In this document: one piece after another, positions 9,400 to 19,509 of the stretch
How the letters are laid out: every line of letters starts with the position of its first letter
Numbering within the stretch: position 1 is the first letter of the stretch
Source of the DNA: Alphaproteobacteria bacterium US3C007
GTDB taxonomy: Bacteria > Pseudomonadota > Alphaproteobacteria > Rhodobacterales > Rhodobacteraceae
Reading direction: 5' to 3'
Assembly: GCA_034423775.1 (NCBI GenBank)
Contig: CP139918.1
Location: 2,232,001-2,296,000, forward strand
Length of the DNA stretch: 64,000 bases
Program-made: the position numbers and the translations under genes
Notes under the pieces: model-generated
Database searches by the model: none
What the model was told of the DNA's origin: nothing
What the model saw: only the letters and a program-made list of their open reading frames with translations

Positions 9400-10152
9400 A
9401 TGGCAGGCCATTCAAAATGGGCGAACATTCAGCATCGCAAAGGGCGCCAAGATGCGGCGCGCTCAAAATTATTTTCGAAGCTTTCCAAAGAAATTACCGT
9501 AGCCGCCAAAATGGGGGATCCGGATCCTGAAAAAAACCCCCGTTTGCGCTTGGCTGTTAAGGAAGCCAAATCAAATTCGGTTCCAAAAGATGTGATTGAG
9601 CGCGCGATTAAAAAATCGGTTGCGGGTGATGGGGATGAGTATGAAGAAATCCGTTATGAGGGCTACGGCCCAAATGGCGTGGCAGTGATTGTTGAAACAA
9701 TGACCGATAACAGAAACCGCACGGCATCGAATGTGCGCTCGACCTTCGGAAAACACGGCGGCAATTTGGGGGAAACCGGTTCGGTAGGGTTTATGTTTGA
9801 TCGCAAAGGTCAGGTGAGCTACGCCGTATCCGCCGGTGATGATGATAGCGTAATGATGGCGGCGCTGGAAGCGGGCGCGGAAGATGTAGAAAGCTCAGAA
9901 GATGGGCATTTCATCTGGTGTGAAGACACCAGCCTGAATGAAGTGGCGCAAATGTTGGAAAATGATTTGGGCGAAAGCCTGTCCACCAAGCTGGTTTGGA
10001 AACCCACAACCACCACAGAGCTTGATCTTGAAGGGATGGAAAAGCTGATGAGGCTGATCGATGCGCTTGAGGATGACGATGATGTTCAGCGCGTGACAAC
10101 CAATTTTGAAGCCAGTGATGAGGTTATAGCGCAATTGGAAGCTTCTGATTGA
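9400..10152 (+). CDS. yebC: YebC/PmpR family regulator
   Basis: 250 residues starting [18 protein letters not shown], the family signature, so the 25-codon upstream extension (to 9325) is rejected. GGAGGG sits 7 bases before this ATG. The acidic domain-3 tail ([10 protein letters not shown]) is present. Members are transcriptional regulators or translation factors that relieve ribosome stalling (TACO1/YebC). Which role applies here cannot be told from sequence. It is normally next to ruvCAB, which is not seen here. Confidence 0.93.
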   Translation: MAGHSKWANIQHRKGRQDAARSKLFSKLSKEITVAAKMGDPDPEKNPRLRLAVKEAKSNSVPKDVIERAIKKSVAGDGDEYEEIRYEGYGPNGVAVIVETMTDNRNRTASNVRSTFGKHGGNLGETGSVGFMFDRKGQVSYAVSAGDDDSVMMAALEAGAEDVESSEDGHFIWCEDTSLNEVAQMLENDLGESLSTKLVWKPTTTTELDLEGMEKLMRLIDALEDDDDVQRVTTNFEASDEVIAQLEASD

Positions 10153-10649
10153 GTATCTTTTTGATACATATGATATCGAGGCGTTCATATTGACCTAATG
10201 CATAATCGGATTTCGACACGATTCTGTTAAATTGGTGAAATCGCGCTTTAAAATTTGTTTGTGCGTCCTTTGTTGTTTATTTTTTTGAGCTGAATGCGCT
10301 TTGCGTGCGAAACGATTATCTTTATGACATCATTCGCTGGTTGTGTAATCTTTTATGTACAGCGTCAGAAATTAGTGACAGTTCTTTATTTTTGGCTCAC
10401 AAATTATACATTTTTTGAGGCGAGGCCAAACCGAGTTTAGCAGTTTTCCGGTAAAATTGGCGCGCCTTTCCGTCGTGCAGGGTCAATGCAAAGATTTCCT
10501 TAAGTCATTATGATAACTTTTTAATTGACACAATTTTGTATTGAAAGTCAGACAGTTTTTTGATCGACTTCAGGTATGGTTTTAAGACTTTTATGGTTTC
10601 GGCAATTAAATCGATCAAACGGTCATTTGGCATTTGTGACAGGTGAATA
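10153..10649 (+). other. Long AT-rich intergenic region with an inverted repeat
   Basis: Nearly 500 bases without a convincing gene and clearly richer in A+T than the flanks. A small hairpin GTATC-TTTTT-GATAC directly follows the yebC stop. A perfect 9-base inverted pair, TTTGATCGA (10559-10567) and TCGATCAAA (10611-10619), lies 31 bases before the next start. A TTGACA (10525-10530) lacks a good -10 partner. Could hold a regulatory leader or a small RNA, but neither is demonstrated. Confidence 0.5.
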
Positions 10650-10943
10650 ATGTCCCAACGATACTTTAAAATGGCGCAAATGCGCGAGCTGCTTTTGGGT
10701 CTGGAAGACGAAGTGGGCCTTGGGGCATTGACCCAAAACGAAAAAGACGTGTTCTATGCGTCTTACACAGAAATTTATTTGGCGGGTGGCACTGCAAAAT
10801 CTGTTGATATTAAAAGGCACGCTTTGTTGTTGGGCATGGCGCAGCCGACCTTTCACAGGTGTTTGAAGGCCTTGATCGGGCGCGGGTTACTGTCGCATGC
10901 GCCCAATACCAAAGCGGGAAGCTACACAAGCCCCATCGCGTAG
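10650..10943 (+). CDS. Small winged-helix-like hypothetical protein
   Basis: 97 residues of unknown function. The order of predicted helices (ALTQNEKDVFYASYTE, then SVDIKRHALLLGMAQPTFHRCLKALIGRGLL) resembles a MarR/IclR-type winged helix, with the second part as recognition helix. It is small enough to be a DNA-binding domain alone. AGGTGA lies 6 bases upstream of the ATG. The long AT-rich leader with a 9-base inverted repeat suggests autoregulation (inference). Confidence 0.65.
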   Translation: MSQRYFKMAQMRELLLGLEDEVGLGALTQNEKDVFYASYTEIYLAGGTAKSVDIKRHALLLGMAQPTFHRCLKALIGRGLLSHAPNTKAGSYTSPIA

Positions 10944-11018
10944 GGGGGGCTGTTCTACGGTTGTGTTGCCTTGTGTTTTATGGCTTGTGTCGCGGATGAT
11001 TTCCGCAAGACCTATATC

Positions 11019-11618
11019 ATGATCGAACCTTTCTTTTTGGGCTTTGGCCTTGGTTTTTCGTTGATCCTTGCGATCGGAGCGCAAAACGCCTTCGTGTTGA
11101 AGGCGGGGTTGATGCGCCGTTTTGTTTTGCCGATCGTGTTGCTTTGTGCGGCTTCTGATGCGCTGTTGATTTTTCTGGGGGTGTTTGGTTTGGGCACTCT
11201 TTTGGAGGCCCTGCCCAACCTTATGAGCTGGATCCGCTTTGCAGGGGCGTTGTTTCTGTTCGCCTATGGTATACGCAGCATGATATCGGCTTGGCGTGGC
11301 AATCACGCTTTGGATGCAATGGGCGATGTGATGTCTTTATCGGCGGCCTTGTTCACCTGCTTGGCGCTGACCTTTTTAAATCCCCATGTATATCTTGATA
11401 CGGTGATTTTGCTGGGGGGGATTGCGAACCAATCTGAAAGCCCGTTGGGTTTTGGTTTAGGGGCGATGCTAGCCAGTTTTACGTTTTTCTTCGGATTGGG
11501 CTTCGGCGCGCGTCTTTTGGCGCCATTTTTTGCCAATCCCCGCGCATGGCAGATTTTAGACATCGGGATTGCGCTTGTGATGTGGGCAATCGCTTACAGC
11601 CTGCTCGCGTCTCATTAG
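11019..11618 (+). CDS. LysE/ArgO family amino acid exporter
   Basis: 199 residues with about six membrane segments and the LSLILAIGAQNAFVLKAGL signature at the N-terminus. Family members export lysine or arginine across the inner membrane. The ATG at 11019 aligns with that N-terminus, and the 16-codon upstream extension was dropped. The ribosome site is weak (CGCAAGA). Confidence 0.85.
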   Translation: MIEPFFLGFGLGFSLILAIGAQNAFVLKAGLMRRFVLPIVLLCAASDALLIFLGVFGLGTLLEALPNLMSWIRFAGALFLFAYGIRSMISAWRGNHALDAMGDVMSLSAALFTCLALTFLNPHVYLDTVILLGGIANQSESPLGFGLGAMLASFTFFFGLGFGARLLAPFFANPRAWQILDIGIALVMWAIAYSLLASH

Positions 11619-11657
11619 CTCTTGTGCTTTGGGGCTATTTAGCTTTTCAGTAACGCC

Positions 11658-12563
11658 ATGACCGAACGTTCTTCTTCATCGACCTTACGCGGCATCTTAT
11701 GGATGATCGTGACGGGGCTTATGTTTGTGGGCGTCACCTCCTTGGTGAAATATTTAGGGCCGGATATGCCCGCCGCTGAGGCGGCGTTTTTGCGATATGC
11801 TTTGGGCTTGGTCTTGCTGGTGCCGATGCTGGGGTCGGTTTTCAAAAGCGACTTTTCTCAGCCGTTGATGCGGCTTTTTGTGTATCGCGGCGCGGCGCAT
11901 GTGGGGGCGGTGTTTTTATGGTTTTTTGCGATGGCGCGGATTCCTTTGGCGGATGTAACGGCGATGAATTACCTATCGCCGATTTATGTGACGTTGGGGG
12001 CGGCGTTATTTTTGGGCGAAAAACTGGCGTTGCGGCGGGTGATCGCCGTCGGCATTGCGTTGGTGGGGGCCTTGATTATTTTGCGCCCCGGTATTCGCAG
12101 CGTGGATATGGGGCATCTGGCGATGCTGTTGGCTGCGGTATTTTTTGCCTGCTCTTATTTGTTAACCAAACGGCTCAGCGATCAAGTTTCGGCGGGTACA
12201 ATCGTTGTGATGCTTTCACTCTTTGTCACGGTGGGGCTGGCGCCGATGGCATGGATGGTTTGGGTTCCGCCCTCGACTAACGATTTGCTTATCCTTTTTG
12301 GTGTGGCCTGCTTTGCCACATTGGGGCATTACACGATGACGCTGGCCTTTGCTGCAGCGCCCGTGAACATCACGCAGCCGGTTACGTTTTTACAGCTGGT
12401 CTGGGCGGTGTCGGTTGGGATGGTGTTTTTTGACGAACCGCTCGATCCATGGGTGGTGATTGGGGGTGGCACAATTTTGGCATCGGTCAGTTTTATCAGC
12501 TGGCGCGAGGCGGTTTTGCAACGTCGTCTGCGCACCCCCCCAGTTCCTGCTACAAAAGTCTAG
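11658..12563 (+). CDS. EamA/DMT family permease
   Basis: 301 residues with ten hydrophobic segments and a SxxxDVTAMNYLSPIYVTLGAALFLGE-like EamA repeat end. Substrate unknown. It lies 57 bases before betC on the same strand, so co-transcription with the choline-sulfate gene is possible and a role in osmolyte traffic is an unproven guess. Confidence 0.85.
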   Translation: MTERSSSSTLRGILWMIVTGLMFVGVTSLVKYLGPDMPAAEAAFLRYALGLVLLVPMLGSVFKSDFSQPLMRLFVYRGAAHVGAVFLWFFAMARIPLADVTAMNYLSPIYVTLGAALFLGEKLALRRVIAVGIALVGALIILRPGIRSVDMGHLAMLLAAVFFACSYLLTKRLSDQVSAGTIVVMLSLFVTVGLAPMAWMVWVPPSTNDLLILFGVACFATLGHYTMTLAFAAAPVNITQPVTFLQLVWAVSVGMVFFDEPLDPWVVIGGGTILASVSFISWREAVLQRRLRTPPVPATKV

Positions 12564-12619
12564 GCTTTTACCTTTTGGAGGCTCTGACCGAGTAACCTGT
12601 ATCTGAAAGAGGCGCTTGC

Positions 12620-14131
12620 ATGACATCTTCCCCAAATATTCTAATTATTATGGTTGATCAGTTGAATGGAACTCTGTTTCCGGACGGCCCTGCCGACTGG
12701 CTGCACGCGCCGCATTTAAAACGCCTGGCGCAGCGCTCGGCGCGGTTTGCCAATGCCTATACCGCCAGCCCGTTATGCGCGCCGGCGCGGGCCTCATTCA
12801 TGTCGGGGCAATTGCCCTCGACAACGGGGGTCTATGACAACGCTGCTGAATTTGCAGCCTCTATACCCACCTATGCGCATCATTTGCGCGCGGCAGGCTA
12901 CCAAACCTGCCTATCTGGCAAAATGCATTTTGTTGGTCCGGATCAGTTGCACGGGTTTGAGGAGCGTTTGACCACCGATATTTACCCCGCTGATTTTGGG
13001 TGGACGCCGGATTACCGCAAACCTGGCACGCGCATTGATTGGTGGTATCACAATATGGGTTCGGTGACGGGTGCGGGGATCGGTGAAATTTCAAACCAGC
13101 TTGAATATGATGATGAGGTTGCTTATCAAAGCTGCCGTAAATTATACGATCTGGCGCGTGGCAAAGATGATCGCCCCTGGTGCCTCACCGTTAGCTTTAC
13201 GCATCCACATGATCCTTACGTTGCACGCAAAAAATACTGGGATCTTTATGAGGATTGCGCGCATCTCAGCCCCGCGGTTGCAGCGCTTCCTTATGCCGAG
13301 CATGATCCGCATTCACAACGGTTATTTGATGCCAATGATTGGCGCTCATATTCTTTGAGCGAGGCGATGATCCGTGACGCCCGCCGCGCCTATTTCGCCA
13401 ATATCAGCTATCTTGACGATAAAATTGGTGAGATTTTAGAGGTGTTAGAAACCACGCAGCAAGAAGCCCATATTGTTTTTGTTTCAGATCATGGGGATAT
13501 GCTGGGTGAGCGGGGCTTGTGGTTTAAAATGTCTTTTTATGAGGGGTCTGCGCGGGTGCCTTTGATGATATCGGCGCCAGAGCTGCCCTCGGGGCTGCTG
13601 ACCCAGCCGGTTTCAACGCTGGATGTCTGCCCAACGCTCTGCGATCTGGCTGGCATATCGCTTGACGCTTTGCAGCCTTGGACGGCCGGCGAAACTTTGG
13701 TGCCGCTGGCGCATGGTCAAGCGCGCAGCGCGCCCGTGGCGATGGAATACGCGGCAGAAGGCTCTTATGCTCCGCTGGTGTCTTTGCGCTATGGGCGCTG
13801 GAAATATAACCGCTGTTTGCTGGATCCGGATCAGTTGTTTGATTTGGAGGTGGACCCGCAAGAGCGGGTAAATTTGGCCAATCTGCCGGCGCATCAGGGC
13901 ACGGTGGCGTCGCTCAAGGCAAAATCCGAGGCGCGCTGGGATCTTAACGCCTTTGACGCCGCTGTTCGACAAAGCCAGGCGGGCCGCTTGGTGGTGTATG
14001 AGGCGGTACGCAAGGGGGGCTATTACCCTTGGGATTACCAGCCGCTGCAAGATGCCTCTGAACGCTATATGCGCAACCATATGGATCTGAATATTTTGGA
14101 AAGCCAACAGCGCTTTCCCAGAGGGGGTTAG
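12620..14131 (+). CDS. betC: Choline-sulfatase
   Basis: 503-residue cytosolic sulfatase hydrolysing choline-O-sulfate to choline. The formylglycine motif C53-A-P-A-R lies in ASPLCAPARASFMSGQLPS, and the metal site is in NILIIMVDQLNG and VSDHGDMLGERG. The C-terminal extension with NLANLPAH is typical of BetC. It needs a formylglycine-generating enzyme, not present in the window. AGAGG precedes the ATG. Its end overlaps the end of the convergent betI gene by 4 bases. Confidence 0.92.
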   Translation: MTSSPNILIIMVDQLNGTLFPDGPADWLHAPHLKRLAQRSARFANAYTASPLCAPARASFMSGQLPSTTGVYDNAAEFAASIPTYAHHLRAAGYQTCLSGKMHFVGPDQLHGFEERLTTDIYPADFGWTPDYRKPGTRIDWWYHNMGSVTGAGIGEISNQLEYDDEVAYQSCRKLYDLARGKDDRPWCLTVSFTHPHDPYVARKKYWDLYEDCAHLSPAVAALPYAEHDPHSQRLFDANDWRSYSLSEAMIRDARRAYFANISYLDDKIGEILEVLETTQQEAHIVFVSDHGDMLGERGLWFKMSFYEGSARVPLMISAPELPSGLLTQPVSTLDVCPTLCDLAGISLDALQPWTAGETLVPLAHGQARSAPVAMEYAAEGSYAPLVSLRYGRWKYNRCLLDPDQLFDLEVDPQERVNLANLPAHQGTVASLKAKSEARWDLNAFDAAVRQSQAGRLVVYEAVRKGGYYPWDYQPLQDASERYMRNHMDLNILESQQRFPRGG

Positions 14132-14709
14132 CCGGCGCTTACGAGCAGATCCAATAAATTATTGATATCTGTACGCGCGGCTTTAGCGTCTATCACAGCC
14201 GTGGATTGCGCCGCACTTATCCAAACTCCGTCTATATAGGACTGCAGGGCCTGTTCCACCATGTGTTGGCGCTCTGAAGCAACCAGGAGCTGCGTTTCGC
14301 GGCGCAAATGGCTGGCCACGCGAGAGCGATTGATTTTTTGAAGCCGCGCCAGCGCGGGTTGGTAGGGCGCGGCTGACCAAAACTGCACCCAGACATTGCA
14401 ATGGGTTTTGGTGAAGAGAGAATCGGAAAAGTTTGCAGTTAAAACGGCTTGGAGGCGTTGTTTGGATGTCTTGGCTTCTTTTAGATTGTTGATGACCTCA
14501 CGGCGCAAGAGTTCGAGTAAGTGGCGCATCGTAGCTTCCAGCAGGTTTTCTTTGCTGCCAAAATGATAGGTTATGCTGGCAGCTGTGGTGCTCGCATAGG
14601 CAGCGATTTCACTTAAAGTGACATTCTGAAATCCTTTCTGTTGTACCGCTTGCAAAGTGGCTTGAATGAATTCTGAATTGCGTATGTCACGAATGCTGCG
14701 TCTTTCCAT
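14128..14709 (-). CDS. betI: TetR-family repressor BetI
   Basis: 193 residues. The N-terminal helix-turn-helix (VTLSEIAAYASTTAASITYHFGSKENLLEATMRHL) and the C-terminal SYIDGVWI segment match BetI, the choline-responsive repressor of betaine synthesis genes. It is transcribed divergently from betB-betA across a 131-base AT-rich gap that contains a candidate operator, and convergently with betC. Confidence 0.9.
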   Translation of the reverse strand: MERRSIRDIRNSEFIQATLQAVQQKGFQNVTLSEIAAYASTTAASITYHFGSKENLLEATMRHLLELLRREVINNLKEAKTSKQRLQAVLTANFSDSLFTKTHCNVWVQFWSAAPYQPALARLQKINRSRVASHLRRETQLLVASERQHMVEQALQSYIDGVWISAAQSTAVIDAKAARTDINNLLDLLVSAG

Positions 14710-14761
14710 GGGGTTTATCTGGCTTGGCTGGGGTAAAATTTCAAGAAATATATCAAAATTA

Positions 14762-14773
14762 ATATGGCCATAT
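14762..14773. promoter_or_regulatory. Candidate BetI operator (12-base perfect palindrome)
   Basis: ATATGGCCATAT is a perfect palindrome centred in the betI-betB divergent gap, extended by near-symmetric TTA/TAA flanks. Its place suits a TetR-family repressor controlling both directions. No binding data; assignment by position. Confidence 0.45.
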
Positions 14774-14840
14774 AAATTTTTATTTATCTATATCACTTTT
14801 TCTGCTAGGGCTTTCCGCGCAGCTTTGAAGGGGGATATGC

Positions 14841-16295
14841 ATGTCTAGCACGCAGCCAACGGCAAGCCATTTTATCGGTGGGCGCTATGTTGAAGATAAA
14901 AGCGGGTCGCGGTTTGACGTGATATACCCCGCTTCAGGGGCTGTTATCGCACAGATACACGCGGGTACGGATCAGATTATCGAGCAGGCGCTCGGCGCGG
15001 CGCAGGCCGCGCAGCAGGACTGGGCGGCGCGCTCGGGCACTGAACGGGGGCGCGTATTGCGCCGCGCTGCCGATCTGATCCGCGCCCGCAACCGAGAACT
15101 ATCGGTGCTGGAAACCCATGATACGGGCAAACCGCTTTCGGAAACGCTTTATGCGGATGCCACCAGCGGCGCCGATGCGCTTGAATATTTCGGGGGTTTG
15201 GCGGGAAATGTGACTGGAGAGCATATCCAGCTTGGCGAAGATTGGGTCTATACGCGCCGCGAAGCTTTGGGGATCTGTCTTGGCATTGGTGCCTGGAATT
15301 ACCCGACCCAAATCGCCTGCTGGAAAGCTGCGCCAGCCTTGGCTTGCGGAAATGCGATGATTTTCAAACCATCAGAAACCACGCCACTTTGCGCGCTGAA
15401 AATCGCCGAAATCCTCAGTGAAGCTGGTTTGCCAGATGGCGTGTTCAACGTTGTACAAGGGCAGGGCGATGTTGGGGCGGCGTTGCTGCAGGATCCGCGC
15501 ATCAACAAAGTTTCGCTCACCGGATCGGTGGCAACGGGGCGCAAAGTTTACCAAAGCGCGGCCGTGGGTCTGAAGCAGGTGACGCTTGAGCTGGGGGGTA
15601 AATCGCCGCTGATTATATTTGAAGATGCGGATTTGGAAAATGCCGTTGGCGGGGCGATCCTGGCGAATTTCTACTCGTCAGGTCAAATTTGTTCCAATGG
15701 CACGCGGGTATTTGTGCATAAGGCCATTAAAGAGGCGTTTTTGGATCGTTTAAGCGCGCGGCTTGAACAGGCGGTGATCGGCGATCCGCTCGATGAAACC
15801 ACAAATTTTGGCCCGCTGGTCAGTGATCGGCAGATGCAGATTGTTCAGGGGTTTATCGCGCAAGGTATTTCCGAGGGCGCGCGGCTGGTCTGCGGCGGGC
15901 GGCGGCTTGAGCGCCCGGGCTATTATTTGGCGCCGACCGTGTTTGCAGATGTCAGCGATCAGATGACGATCGCGCGCGAGGAAATCTTTGGGCCCGTTCT
16001 CAGCGTTTTGGATTTTGATGATGAGGGGGATGTGGTGGCGCGTGCGAATAACACCGAATATGGCCTCTCTGCAGGGGTTTTTACCCGTGATATAAGCCGC
16101 GCGCATCGTGTAATTGGTAAATTGCAGGCGGGCAGTTGCTTTATCAATTCATATAATGATGCCCCCATCGAGGCGCCTTTTGGCGGTATGAAATTATCCG
16201 GTATCGGGCGCGAAAACTCGAAAAACGCGATCGAGCATTATTCGCAGTTGAAATCGGTCTATGTGCGTATGGGGGATGTTGATGCACCGTTTTGA
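14841..16295 (+). CDS. betB: Betaine aldehyde dehydrogenase
   Basis: 484 residues of the aldehyde dehydrogenase superfamily, oxidising betaine aldehyde to glycine betaine with NAD(P)+. The catalytic Cys is in [13 protein letters not shown], the general base Glu in [11 protein letters not shown], and the PWNYP-like element is [18 protein letters not shown]. The ATG follows AAGGGGGATATGC. It is the first gene of a betB-betA unit, with betA starting 45 bases later. Confidence 0.93.
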   Translation: MSSTQPTASHFIGGRYVEDKSGSRFDVIYPASGAVIAQIHAGTDQIIEQALGAAQAAQQDWAARSGTERGRVLRRAADLIRARNRELSVLETHDTGKPLSETLYADATSGADALEYFGGLAGNVTGEHIQLGEDWVYTRREALGICLGIGAWNYPTQIACWKAAPALACGNAMIFKPSETTPLCALKIAEILSEAGLPDGVFNVVQGQGDVGAALLQDPRINKVSLTGSVATGRKVYQSAAVGLKQVTLELGGKSPLIIFEDADLENAVGGAILANFYSSGQICSNGTRVFVHKAIKEAFLDRLSARLEQAVIGDPLDETTNFGPLVSDRQMQIVQGFIAQGISEGARLVCGGRRLERPGYYLAPTVFADVSDQMTIAREEIFGPVLSVLDFDDEGDVVARANNTEYGLSAGVFTRDISRAHRVIGKLQAGSCFINSYNDAPIEAPFGGMKLSGIGRENSKNAIEHYSQLKSVYVRMGDVDAPF

Positions 16296-16340
16296 ACGCG
16301 CGGGTATCCACATTTATGCCCGGAACCTGAGGTGGCGCGC

Positions 16341-18008
16341 ATGAGCGCGGCAGAAGCCGATTATGTGATTGTCGGAGCTGGCAGCGCGGGCTGCGCCCTT
16401 GCGTATCGCTTAAGCGAGGCGGGGGCTTCGGTCCTGGTGGTGGAATATGGCGGCAGCGATGCGGGCCCGCTTATTCAGATGCCCGGCGCGTTGAGCTTTC
16501 CGATGAATATGAAGCGCTATGATTGGGGCTATCGGTCCGAGCCCGAGCCGCATCTGGGCGGGCGGCGGCTTGCCTGCCCGCGCGGCAAGGTGATTGGGGG
16601 GTCTTCTAGCATCAATGGCATGGTTTATGTGCGCGGCCATGCCAAAGATTTTGACACGTGGGAGGCAATGGGGGCCAGCGGCTGGTCTTACGCGGATGTG
16701 CTGCCCTATTATAAACGTATGGAAACCTGGGATCCGGCCGGGCATGGCGGCGATGCCAGCTGGCGCGGAAGCGATGGCCCGTTGCACGTGACGCGCGGTA
16801 AGCGCGATAACCCCTTGGTGCAGGCTTTTGTGCAGGCTGGCCGGCAGGCCGGCTATCAGCTGACCGACGATTATAACGGCCAGCAGCAAGAGGGCTTTGG
16901 CCCGATGGAGCATACCATTCACAAAGGGGCCCGCTGGTCCGCTGCAAAAGCGTATCTCCGCCCTGCCTTACAACGTAAAAATTGCAATCTGATCCGTGGC
17001 TTGGCGCGTAAGATCGTGTTTTCCGGACGTCGCGCGGTTGGGGTTGAGCTTTTGGCAGGCGGGGGCTTGAAAACCGTTCGGGCCAAAAAAGAAGTGATTT
17101 TAGCAAGCTCTTCGATCAATTCCCCGAAACTATTGATGCTCTCTGGGATTGGCCCTGCCGCGCATCTGACCGCTCATGGCATCCCAATAGTGGCGGACCG
17201 CCCTGGCGTTGGCCAAAATCTTCAGGATCATTTGGAGGTCTATATTCAAATGGCCGCCAGCCAACCGGTGAGCCTGTTTAAATATTGGAACCTGCTTGGA
17301 AAGGCGCGGGTTGGGCTGCAATGGGCGTTGACGCGCAGCGGCCCTGGCGCGTCTAATCAATTTGAAAGCGCCGGATTTATTCGTTCGGCCGCGGGGGTAG
17401 AATATCCCGATTTGCAATTTCATTTTTTGCCCATCGCGGTGCGCTATGATGGCCAGGCAGCCTCAGAGGGGCACGGATTTCAAGCCCATATAGGCCCGAT
17501 GCGCAGCCCGTCTCGCGGGGCGGTTACTTTGCGGTCGGCCAAGCCGGAAGACAGCCCAAAAATTACCTTTAACTATATGTCTACCGAAAAAGATTGGATA
17601 GATTTCCGCCGCGGTATTCGCCTCACGCGAGAGATCTTCGCGCAAGAGGCCTTTCGGCCGTTTGTAAAACACGAAATTCAACCCGGCGTTGCGTTGCAAA
17701 CCGATGCCCAGATTGACGGATTTATCCGCGCCCATGCCGAAAGCGCCTATCATCCCTGCGGTACCTGTAAAATGGGGGCGGTGGATGATCCTTTGGCGGT
17801 GGTCGATCCGCAAACAAATGTGATTGGTGTTAAGGGGCTGCGCGTGGTTGATAGCAGCATTTTTCCACAAATCACCAATGGCAATTTAAACGGGCCTTCG
17901 ATCATGGTTGGCGAGAAAGCCAGTGATCTTATTTTGGGTAAAACGCCGCTTGCGCGCGCCAATTCACAGCCCTGGTTGGCGCCGGATTGGCAGACCAGCC
18001 AGCGCTAA
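16341..18008 (+). CDS. betA: Choline dehydrogenase
   Basis: 555-residue GMC oxidoreductase that oxidises choline to betaine aldehyde, usually membrane-associated. The FAD-binding GxGxxG is in [18 protein letters not shown], the second GMC signature in GIGPAAHL, and the catalytic region in [12 protein letters not shown] with a later NGN. ATG at 16341 is preferred over the GTG at 16332 because GAGGTG lies 7 bases upstream. It follows betB on the same transcript. Confidence 0.93.
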   Translation: MSAAEADYVIVGAGSAGCALAYRLSEAGASVLVVEYGGSDAGPLIQMPGALSFPMNMKRYDWGYRSEPEPHLGGRRLACPRGKVIGGSSSINGMVYVRGHAKDFDTWEAMGASGWSYADVLPYYKRMETWDPAGHGGDASWRGSDGPLHVTRGKRDNPLVQAFVQAGRQAGYQLTDDYNGQQQEGFGPMEHTIHKGARWSAAKAYLRPALQRKNCNLIRGLARKIVFSGRRAVGVELLAGGGLKTVRAKKEVILASSSINSPKLLMLSGIGPAAHLTAHGIPIVADRPGVGQNLQDHLEVYIQMAASQPVSLFKYWNLLGKARVGLQWALTRSGPGASNQFESAGFIRSAAGVEYPDLQFHFLPIAVRYDGQAASEGHGFQAHIGPMRSPSRGAVTLRSAKPEDSPKITFNYMSTEKDWIDFRRGIRLTREIFAQEAFRPFVKHEIQPGVALQTDAQIDGFIRAHAESAYHPCGTCKMGAVDDPLAVVDPQTNVIGVKGLRVVDSSIFPQITNGNLNGPSIMVGEKASDLILGKTPLARANSQPWLAPDWQTSQR

Positions 18009-18045
18009 AGAAGCGGGTCTTAAACAGCGCGGCGATTTTCAGCGA

Positions 18046-19446
18046 TCACTGGATGGAATAGGGAAGGTTTTCGCGTAGATCATGATCAATGCTAAGCTCT
18101 TTATCTAACGGGGGCAGCGCGCGTTGGTGGCAGGCGCGCCGATCACAGACCCGGCATGAAACGCCAATAGGTTCATAGGCATGCGGGGTGTCAAGGTCCA
18201 TTCCATCGGCATAGACCATGGTCGCGGCATGTTTCACTTCGCAGCCCAGCGCAATGGCATAGCGGTGCGCCGGAGCCCCAAACGCGCCCCCGGTTTTTGA
18301 CACATCATGGGCAAGCGAAATGTAACGCGCTCCATCTGGCGTTTCGGCCAATTGCCGCAAAAATCGCCCCGGTGTTTCAAAGGCGCGATGCACATTCCAC
18401 AGCGGGCACGCGCCGCCAAAGCGCGCAAATTGCAGCCGCGTCGCAGAATGGCGTTTGGTGATGTTGCCTGCTTGGTCGACGCGCACGAAGAAAAAGGGAA
18501 TACCTTTTGCGCCGGGCCTTTGCAGCGTAGAGAGCCGATGCGCGACTTGTTCTAACGACGCTCCAAAGTGGCGGGCCAACCGCTCTAGGTCATGGCGCTC
18601 GTCTTGGGCTGCCTGCAAAAATATTCTGTAGGGCATCATCACGGCGCCGGCGAAATAATTGGCCAGACCAATTTTTGCAATATCGCGGGCTTGAGGTGTT
18701 TGAAACCGCGCCAAATCCAATGTGGCCTCGAGCAAAGGCTCTTCTGTGATCAGGGCAAATTGCAGGCAGAGTTGAAAAATTTGCGTTGGTGGGCTGGCAT
18801 GGGCGCTCAAGCTCAGCCGGTTTTGGGTTTTATCATAGTGCCGCAATGGGGTTTGGTCGCTTAATTCCACGCGTATTCCTAAGCCTGCAAGCGCCTTTTC
18901 AACGTTTCCACGCAGCCAGTTGGGCCCCTGCCACCCATGCGCGAAACGTTCGGCCGCTTTATCCACCGCATCCAGGTAATTGTCGCAATAATGAAAGAAA
19001 TCACGTACCTCTTCCCATGGGTTGGGCTGCATATGCCCGTCTTGCCAACCCAAGGCTTCATCAAATGACATCATGCGTTCTTGGGTGTTTTTATACGCGC
19101 GGTGTAGATCCAGAAATGCGCGGCTAAAGGCCGGGGCATTAAACGCCACCAGCCGCAGATCGCCAAGCGAGGGTTGCGCTTCGCTAAAAATCGGGTCCAC
19201 CAGAACTTCGCGCAGATCGCTGATAAGCCGCTCGCTTTCTCCGCTTGATAATTCTGTGATGTCAAAGCCGAATTCTTGGGCCAATGCCAAGAGAATAGAA
19301 CTGGAAACGGGCCGGTTGTTGTTTTCAATCTGATTCAAATAGGGCAGCGACACGCCCAGCCGCGCGGCAAATTCCTTTTGTGTCAGGCTCAGCTTACGGC
19401 GTAGATCGCGCAGCTTGGCGCCGGCATAGAGCTTTTGAACGGCCAT
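18046..19446 (-). CDS. pccR: Short-chain fatty acyl-CoA regulator (ScfR family, PccR-like)
   Basis: 466 residues. The N-terminal XRE helix-turn-helix (about 8-65, LSLTQKEFAARLGVSLPYLNQIENNNRP) is followed by a long ligand domain and a C-terminal CRVCDRRACHQRALPP cluster conserved in ScfR regulators (RamB, PccR). Family members sense short-chain acyl-CoAs. PccR of Rhodobacter activates propionyl-CoA assimilation. The ATG at 19446 has GGGG nearby; the TTG at 19464 is rejected. TTTGCAAA just upstream suggests autoregulation. The symbol is by context. Confidence 0.85.
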   Translation of the reverse strand: MAVQKLYAGAKLRDLRRKLSLTQKEFAARLGVSLPYLNQIENNNRPVSSSILLALAQEFGFDITELSSGESERLISDLREVLVDPIFSEAQPSLGDLRLVAFNAPAFSRAFLDLHRAYKNTQERMMSFDEALGWQDGHMQPNPWEEVRDFFHYCDNYLDAVDKAAERFAHGWQGPNWLRGNVEKALAGLGIRVELSDQTPLRHYDKTQNRLSLSAHASPPTQIFQLCLQFALITEEPLLEATLDLARFQTPQARDIAKIGLANYFAGAVMMPYRIFLQAAQDERHDLERLARHFGASLEQVAHRLSTLQRPGAKGIPFFFVRVDQAGNITKRHSATRLQFARFGGACPLWNVHRAFETPGRFLRQLAETPDGARYISLAHDVSKTGGAFGAPAHRYAIALGCEVKHAATMVYADGMDLDTPHAYEPIGVSCRVCDRRACHQRALPPLDKELSIDHDLRENLPYSIQ

Positions 19447-19457
19447 TGTTACCCCGA

Positions 19458-19465
19458 TTTGCAAA
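19458..19465. promoter_or_regulatory. TTTGCAAA site upstream of the ScfR regulator
   Basis: A perfect TTTGCAAA palindrome 12 bases before the regulator start. The same octamer occurs upstream of pccB. From memory, RamB and PccR bind TTTGCAAA-containing sites, so this is a candidate autoregulatory operator. Confidence 0.55.
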
Positions 19466-19509
19466 TTTTCAAAAATGATCTGCTAAGCTTGCTAATTATG
19501 GTAGAGGCG

